A stretch of 9,684 nt of DNA from assembly GCA_029862935.1 (NCBI GenBank), contig JAOTWK010000102.1, forward strand, positions 1 to 9,684, in the 5' to 3' direction. This document shows, in pieces, positions 6,615 through 9,684 of this stretch (the first letter of the stretch is position 1; each line of letters starts with the position of its first letter). The notes under the pieces were generated by a model. It was not told the DNA's origin. It did no database searches and worked only from the letters and a program-made list of their open reading frames with translations. A program made the position numbers and the translations under genes. The stretch comes from Gemmatimonadota bacterium (lineage in GTDB: Bacteria > Gemmatimonadota > Gemmatimonadetes > Gemmatimonadales > GWC2-71-9).

Positions 6615-8186
6615 TTAGAACGCGAATCCCTGACCGAAGCTGAGCGCCAAGCGGTTGCCGCTCCATCCGTCGCCAAAACGGTAGCCGACGTCGAAGCGCC
6701 CGATATTCTGTCCAGAGGAACGCGTGGATCCGAGACGCAGTCCAAACCCGACGTTCCCCCCGAAGCGACGGGGTTCGTTCTCGTACCAGGCACCACCGTA
6801 ATCCACGAAGAGCGCGAATCCGACACCGAGCAAGCCCGCGAGCTCATCGATCAGGAACGCGCGCTGTTCCAGCGACCCCCACACCGTACGCTCGCCGGTG
6901 AATGCGTGGGAGCCGAACGCGCGTGGCCCCAATCCGTGCCCGAGATCATACTCGAACCCCGGTGGCGTTCCTCGACGTGCGCCAAACTGGACGTGCAACA
7001 CCGTGGCATTTCGGGGAACCACCATGGTCGCGGCCGTGAGCGCGACATTCACCTGTCCTGAATCGAGTCCCGCCGACGTGAACAGCCCGTTTACCCGTGC
7101 GACGAGTTTCACGAAGTTCTTCCCGAACGGGAGCCCCGTCTGTACCGTGAGGCTCGGTCCGATTCCGCTCTCCGCATAGCCTAGTGCCGAAGGCGCAAGC
7201 CACGCGGAGAGGATGACCCGCGTACTCAGGTCGAGATCGACCTCTCTGGCAAATCCATTGTAGTGGGTGACCACTTCGAAGCGTGGCAACAGGAAATCGG
7301 CGAACAACCCCACGGCACCACTCACCGTGTCGGGCACCGTCCCTGCCAACGTATCCCACTGCAAGAACTCCTCGCGCTTCACCTGACCAGCAACACCCAC
7401 GCGTAGGAACCCGTCCGAACCGGCAATCGGCGCGTAGGCAAGCTCGCCACGCTGGAGGAACAGCCGCCGTCGATAGGTCTCTGACGAGTCGCCGTCGCGG
7501 AACTGCAGGATTCGCTGCTTGCCCGCCTGCCCCGCCAGCGCAAACCCCGTCTTATCGGACAAGGCACGGAACGGCATGCCCACTCGCCAGCTCCCAAAGT
7601 TCCCATCACTCAGGTCGTCGTAGAGCCCGCTCACCTCGAACCGGGTACCGCGAATGCGCTCGAGCCCAGCTCTCAGTTGGAGTGCCGTCCTGTCTGGCAC
7701 GTCGCGATAGACGACCCCGGCATGGGCTCCGGTGCCAAACACGTTGGTTTCGATGGCGCCGAGCGCCCACGACAGCTCGCCGGCGGAGAACGACGCGTTC
7801 ATGACGAGCTGTGTGCTCCAGCCGTCAGCAGTTTGCACGAGGACGTCCACGCTATCCCCGAGCGGTATCGGCTGGATCTCGACGTCGCGGAACAAGCCCC
7901 GAGCGCGGAGGTTTCGGAGTGTCTCGTCGACCTTGGCTTGATCGTACGGTTCGCCCTCCTCGAAGAGGAGTTCGTGGCGCACGACCGACGGTCGTGTTGT
8001 AAAGTGGATGGCGTTGGCAAACCGGAAGAGAAAGCTCTGCCGAGCTTCCGTGGAATCGAAGATGTCCTGCGTACGCACGATGATGCGGCGGATGACGGGT
8101 GGCTCGTCCCCGCCCTGCACCTGACCGCTCAGAGCACTACACGGGAGGCACATCCATAGGAGGAACGCGAGCGTTGTCCGACTCAT
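6615..8186 (-). CDS. Outer-membrane beta-barrel protein with one POTRA-like domain (Omp85/BamA-like)
   Basis: The protein has 523 residues. Residues 1-20 form a signal peptide (one Arg, then a hydrophobic run). Residues 30-122 look like a POTRA domain: strand VIRRIIVRTQDIF, then RPSVVRHELLFEEGEPYDQAKVDETLRNLRARGLFRDVEI with the usual G-x-x-Y/F spacing and helix, closed by DSVDVLVQTADGW. Residues from about 125 on alternate polar and hydrophobic positions with many Gly and aromatic residues, typical of a beta-barrel, and the chain ends in FGQGFAF, with the C-terminal Phe of outer-membrane proteins. The Omp85 signature region reads GLGPRAFGSHAFTGERTVWGSLEQR, with RAF where RGF/RGY is usual. With only one POTRA-like domain it is not BamA itself. 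A secretion, assembly or lipid-transfer role is possible but unproven. GAGGTG before ATG 8186 overlaps the stop of the HAD gene, so the two are coupled. Confidence 0.82.
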   Translation of the reverse strand: MSRTTLAFLLWMCLPCSALSGQVQGGDEPPVIRRIIVRTQDIFDSTEARQSFLFRFANAIHFTTRPSVVRHELLFEEGEPYDQAKVDETLRNLRARGLFRDVEIQPIPLGDSVDVLVQTADGWSTQLVMNASFSAGELSWALGAIETNVFGTGAHAGVVYRDVPDRTALQLRAGLERIRGTRFEVSGLYDDLSDGNFGSWRVGMPFRALSDKTGFALAGQAGKQRILQFRDGDSSETYRRRLFLQRGELAYAPIAGSDGFLRVGVAGQVKREEFLQWDTLAGTVPDTVSGAVGLFADFLLPRFEVVTHYNGFAREVDLDLSTRVILSAWLAPSALGYAESGIGPSLTVQTGLPFGKNFVKLVARVNGLFTSAGLDSGQVNVALTAATMVVPRNATVLHVQFGARRGTPPGFEYDLGHGLGPRAFGSHAFTGERTVWGSLEQRAFLIDELAGLLGVGFALFVDYGGAWYENEPRRFGGNVGFGLRLGSTRSSGQNIGRFDVGYRFGDGWSGNRLALSFGQGFAF

Positions 8187-8188
8187 GC

Positions 8189-8194
8189 CACCTC
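8189..8194 (-). promoter_or_regulatory. Ribosome binding site of the outer-membrane gene overlapping the HAD stop
   Basis: On the minus strand TGA-GGTGGC precedes ATG 8186. The GAGGTG motif shares bases with the TGA stop of the HAD gene, which points to re-initiation by ribosomes finishing the phosphatase. Confidence 0.6.
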
Positions 8195-9023
8195 ATGTTA
8201 CCGTTTCACCCACTGCTGCTACGGAGTCGATGATGCGATCGGGCGTCACCGTCCCCGACTCCAACTCGTCCTGTCGAAACTTCCCCGTTCGGACCAGCCA
8301 TCCTTCGAGCCCGGCTCGCTGTGCGCCCTGAATGTCGGACCACAGATCGTCACCGACCATGACGATGGGCGGTTGGCCGGGAACCGCCTCAAGGCCCAAG
8401 TCCGCGACCGCCCCCTCGAAGAACTCAGGGTTCGGCTTCCCACACACCACGGCGTCCCGCCCCGTTGCGTACTCGAGGGCCGCCACGTAGGCGCCAGCGT
8501 CGACCTCCAACCCTGTGGGACCCTGCCAGTAGCGCCCGCGCTGCAGCGCCAGCAGGTGCGCACCGTCCATAACATAGCGGAAAGCCTCGTTCAGCAGGCG
8601 ATGGGACCAACCCTCCCCGACATCACCGATCAAAACCGCCTCGGGTCGCTTCCCGCGAGCACCGCTGCCGGATGTGCCCCCGGTCAACTGAAATGCGTCC
8701 AAATCTTCGAGCGCGTCTTCTGCAACGAATGGTGCCACGACCCCAATGCCGCGGCGCTTAAGCCAGCCGATCCCCGCCAGGACTGCCGTGAAGACCTCGT
8801 GCGGCCGCACGTCGATCCCGTGCTCGACGAGGCGTGCGACCACCCGCCGCCGAGAGCGCCGCGTGATGTTGGTCAGGATGCGAAACGGAACGCCCCGACG
8901 CCGAAGTCGCGCAATAGCGGCTGCGACGCCGGGGACCGCTCCCGTCTCCGTGAGGAGAGTTCCGTCTACGTCAAGGAGATACGCCCTCGGCGATCGACTA
9001 ATACTTGCCGAGATATTGACCAA
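8193..9023 (-). CDS. HAD superfamily hydrolase, subfamily IIA (NagD/LHPP-like phosphatase)
   Basis: From the TTG at 9023 the protein has 276 residues. All four HAD motifs are visible: motif I LLDVDGTLL (nucleophile Asp18, acid/base Asp20), motif II ILTNIT (Thr51-Asn52), motif III Lys196 in CGKPNPEFF, and motif IV MVGDDLWSDIQGAQRAG (Asp225, Asp226, Asp230). The TNIT motif II, the C2-type cap between motifs II and III, and the CGKPNP-x-FF block place it in subfamily IIA with NagD and LHPP-like phosphatases. Its substrate cannot be told. A glycine-rich insert (TGGTSGSGARGKR) sits in the cap. The start is uncertain. The only in-frame ATG upstream (9092) would overlap glutamine synthetase by 95 bp, and TTG 9023 overlaps it by 26 bp with a poorly placed GGGAGG directly before it. 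A rare ATT start nearer motif I is also possible. It lies between glutamine synthetase and the outer-membrane gene in one transcription unit. Confidence 0.88.
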   Translation of the reverse strand: MVNISASISRSPRAYLLDVDGTLLTETGAVPGVAAAIARLRRRGVPFRILTNITRRSRRRVVARLVEHGIDVRPHEVFTAVLAGIGWLKRRGIGVVAPFVAEDALEDLDAFQLTGGTSGSGARGKRPEAVLIGDVGEGWSHRLLNEAFRYVMDGAHLLALQRGRYWQGPTGLEVDAGAYVAALEYATGRDAVVCGKPNPEFFEGAVADLGLEAVPGQPPIVMVGDDLWSDIQGAQRAGLEGWLVRTGKFRQDELESGTVTPDRIIDSVAAVGETVT

Positions 9024-9684
9024 CCTCCCATGAGCTGACCTGAGCCGTGTATTGCCGCCACTCTTCCCGTTTCGCCTCGAGGAACATCGCATAGATGTGA
9101 GGACCTAACGCGTCCCGCACGACTCGATCTTTCTCGAGATAGTCCAACGCCTCGTGCAAGTCACGTGGCAGCTCGTCGATGCGATATCGCCGCCGCTCAC
9201 GGTGGCTCATCGTGAAGATGTTCTTATTGACCGGATCCGGCGGAACGAGCGCGTTCTCGATTCCATCCAGCCCGGCTGCGAGTTGCACGGTGAGCGCGAG
9301 ATAGGGATTGGACGACGGATCAGGCATGCGCAGCTCACACCGCGTTCCCTGGCCACGACGTTCCGGAATTCGTACGAGCGGCGAGCGGTTGCGCTGGCTC
9401 CACGCCACGTTGACCGGCGCCTCATAGCCGGGAACCAAACGCTTGTAGCTATTGACCAAGGGGTTCGTGATGGCACAGAACCCGCGGGCGTGCTTCAAGA
9501 GCCCGGCAATGTACTGCAGCGCCACCTCGGACAACTCCCATTTCGCTTTGGAGTCGTGGAACGCATTCTTGCTGCCCTTGAAGAGGGACTGGTGCGTGTG
9601 CATCCCTGAGCCGTTCTGCCCGAATATCGGCTTCGGCATGAACGTCGCGGCGAAGCCGTGTCGATAAGCGACGTTCCGCACGAT
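8998..9684 (-). CDS. glnA: Glutamine synthetase type I, C-terminal half (5' end outside window)
   Basis: The frame is open to the window edge; the visible 228 residues are the catalytic C-terminal part of GlnA (normally about 440-470 residues). Seen in order are NVAYRHGFAATFMPKPIFGQNGSGMHTHQSL, with the conserved metal/ATP-site His residues, then NPLVNSYKRLVPGYEAPVNVAWSQRNRSPLVRIP, with the active-site Glu flap and Arg cluster, and ELRMPDPSSNPYLA. The end, TAQVSSWEVGQYLGKY, and the EAKREEW segment resemble the I-alpha subtype of Bacillus and relatives rather than the I-beta subtype of enterobacteria. At the place of the adenylylated Tyr (NLYDL in E. coli) this protein has NIFTMS, so it cannot be regulated there by adenylylation. 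The enzyme makes glutamine from glutamate, ammonia and ATP. The HAD phosphatase and outer-membrane genes follow directly on the same strand. Confidence 0.96.
   Translation of the reverse strand: MVRNVAYRHGFAATFMPKPIFGQNGSGMHTHQSLFKGSKNAFHDSKAKWELSEVALQYIAGLLKHARGFCAITNPLVNSYKRLVPGYEAPVNVAWSQRNRSPLVRIPERRGQGTRCELRMPDPSSNPYLALTVQLAAGLDGIENALVPPDPVNKNIFTMSHRERRRYRIDELPRDLHEALDYLEKDRVVRDALGPHIYAMFLEAKREEWRQYTAQVSSWEVGQYLGKY

Overview
The window is GC-rich, densely coded bacterial DNA that looks like a chromosome segment. The gene content suggests a Gram-negative lineage: an outer-membrane beta-barrel protein with a POTRA-like domain, a secreted acetamidase/formamidase-family protein and a type I-alpha glutamine synthetase. 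Gemmatimonadota or a related soil phylum is my best guess. That guess rests on gene style and intergenic repeat style only and cannot be proven from one window.

Layout, left to right. (1) 1-1281, plus strand: the 3' end of an ArsR-type regulator gene followed immediately by an Acr3-type arsenite efflux gene, forming an arsenic resistance operon cut by the window edge. (2) 1282-1400: a spacer with a 10-bp-period GACGG repeat array. (3) 1401-2579, plus: a class I aspartate/aromatic-type aminotransferase. (4) 2580-3089: about 500 bp without a gene, filled by nested direct repeats. A 134-bp unit occurs twice, a 99-bp unit occurs twice, and a roughly 53-bp hairpin-forming core common to both occurs three times. 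A second GACGG array sits between the two 134-bp copies. (5) 3090-3161, minus: tRNA-Cys(GCA), followed by a strong hairpin that is probably its terminator. (6) 3212-3769, minus: a zinc-dependent guanine/nucleoside deaminase. (7) 3770-3902: a spacer with a third 10-bp tandem array and a short 8-bp array. (8) 3903-4877, minus: a secreted acetamidase/formamidase-family protein. (9) 5044-6598, plus: a compact gene group of SRAP (YedK/HMCES-like) protein, Nudix hydrolase and YbjQ/UPF0145 protein. (10) 6615-9684, minus: glutamine synthetase (truncated at the window end), a HAD-IIA phosphatase and a POTRA/beta-barrel outer-membrane protein, all overlapping or within a few bases of one another.

The protein-coding genes are recognisable members of known families and I see no obvious new multi-gene system. 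The least explained part is non-coding. It consists of the nested repeat cluster beside tRNA-Cys, with its T-arm-like hairpin, and three spacer arrays in different intergenic gaps that share a 10-bp period and related GACGG/GGCGA motifs. Smaller points are a Phe for Asp change in a family motif of the acetamidase, a Phe where many bacterial glutamine synthetases carry the adenylylated Tyr, and an HAD gene that seems to lack an ATG start at a sensible place.
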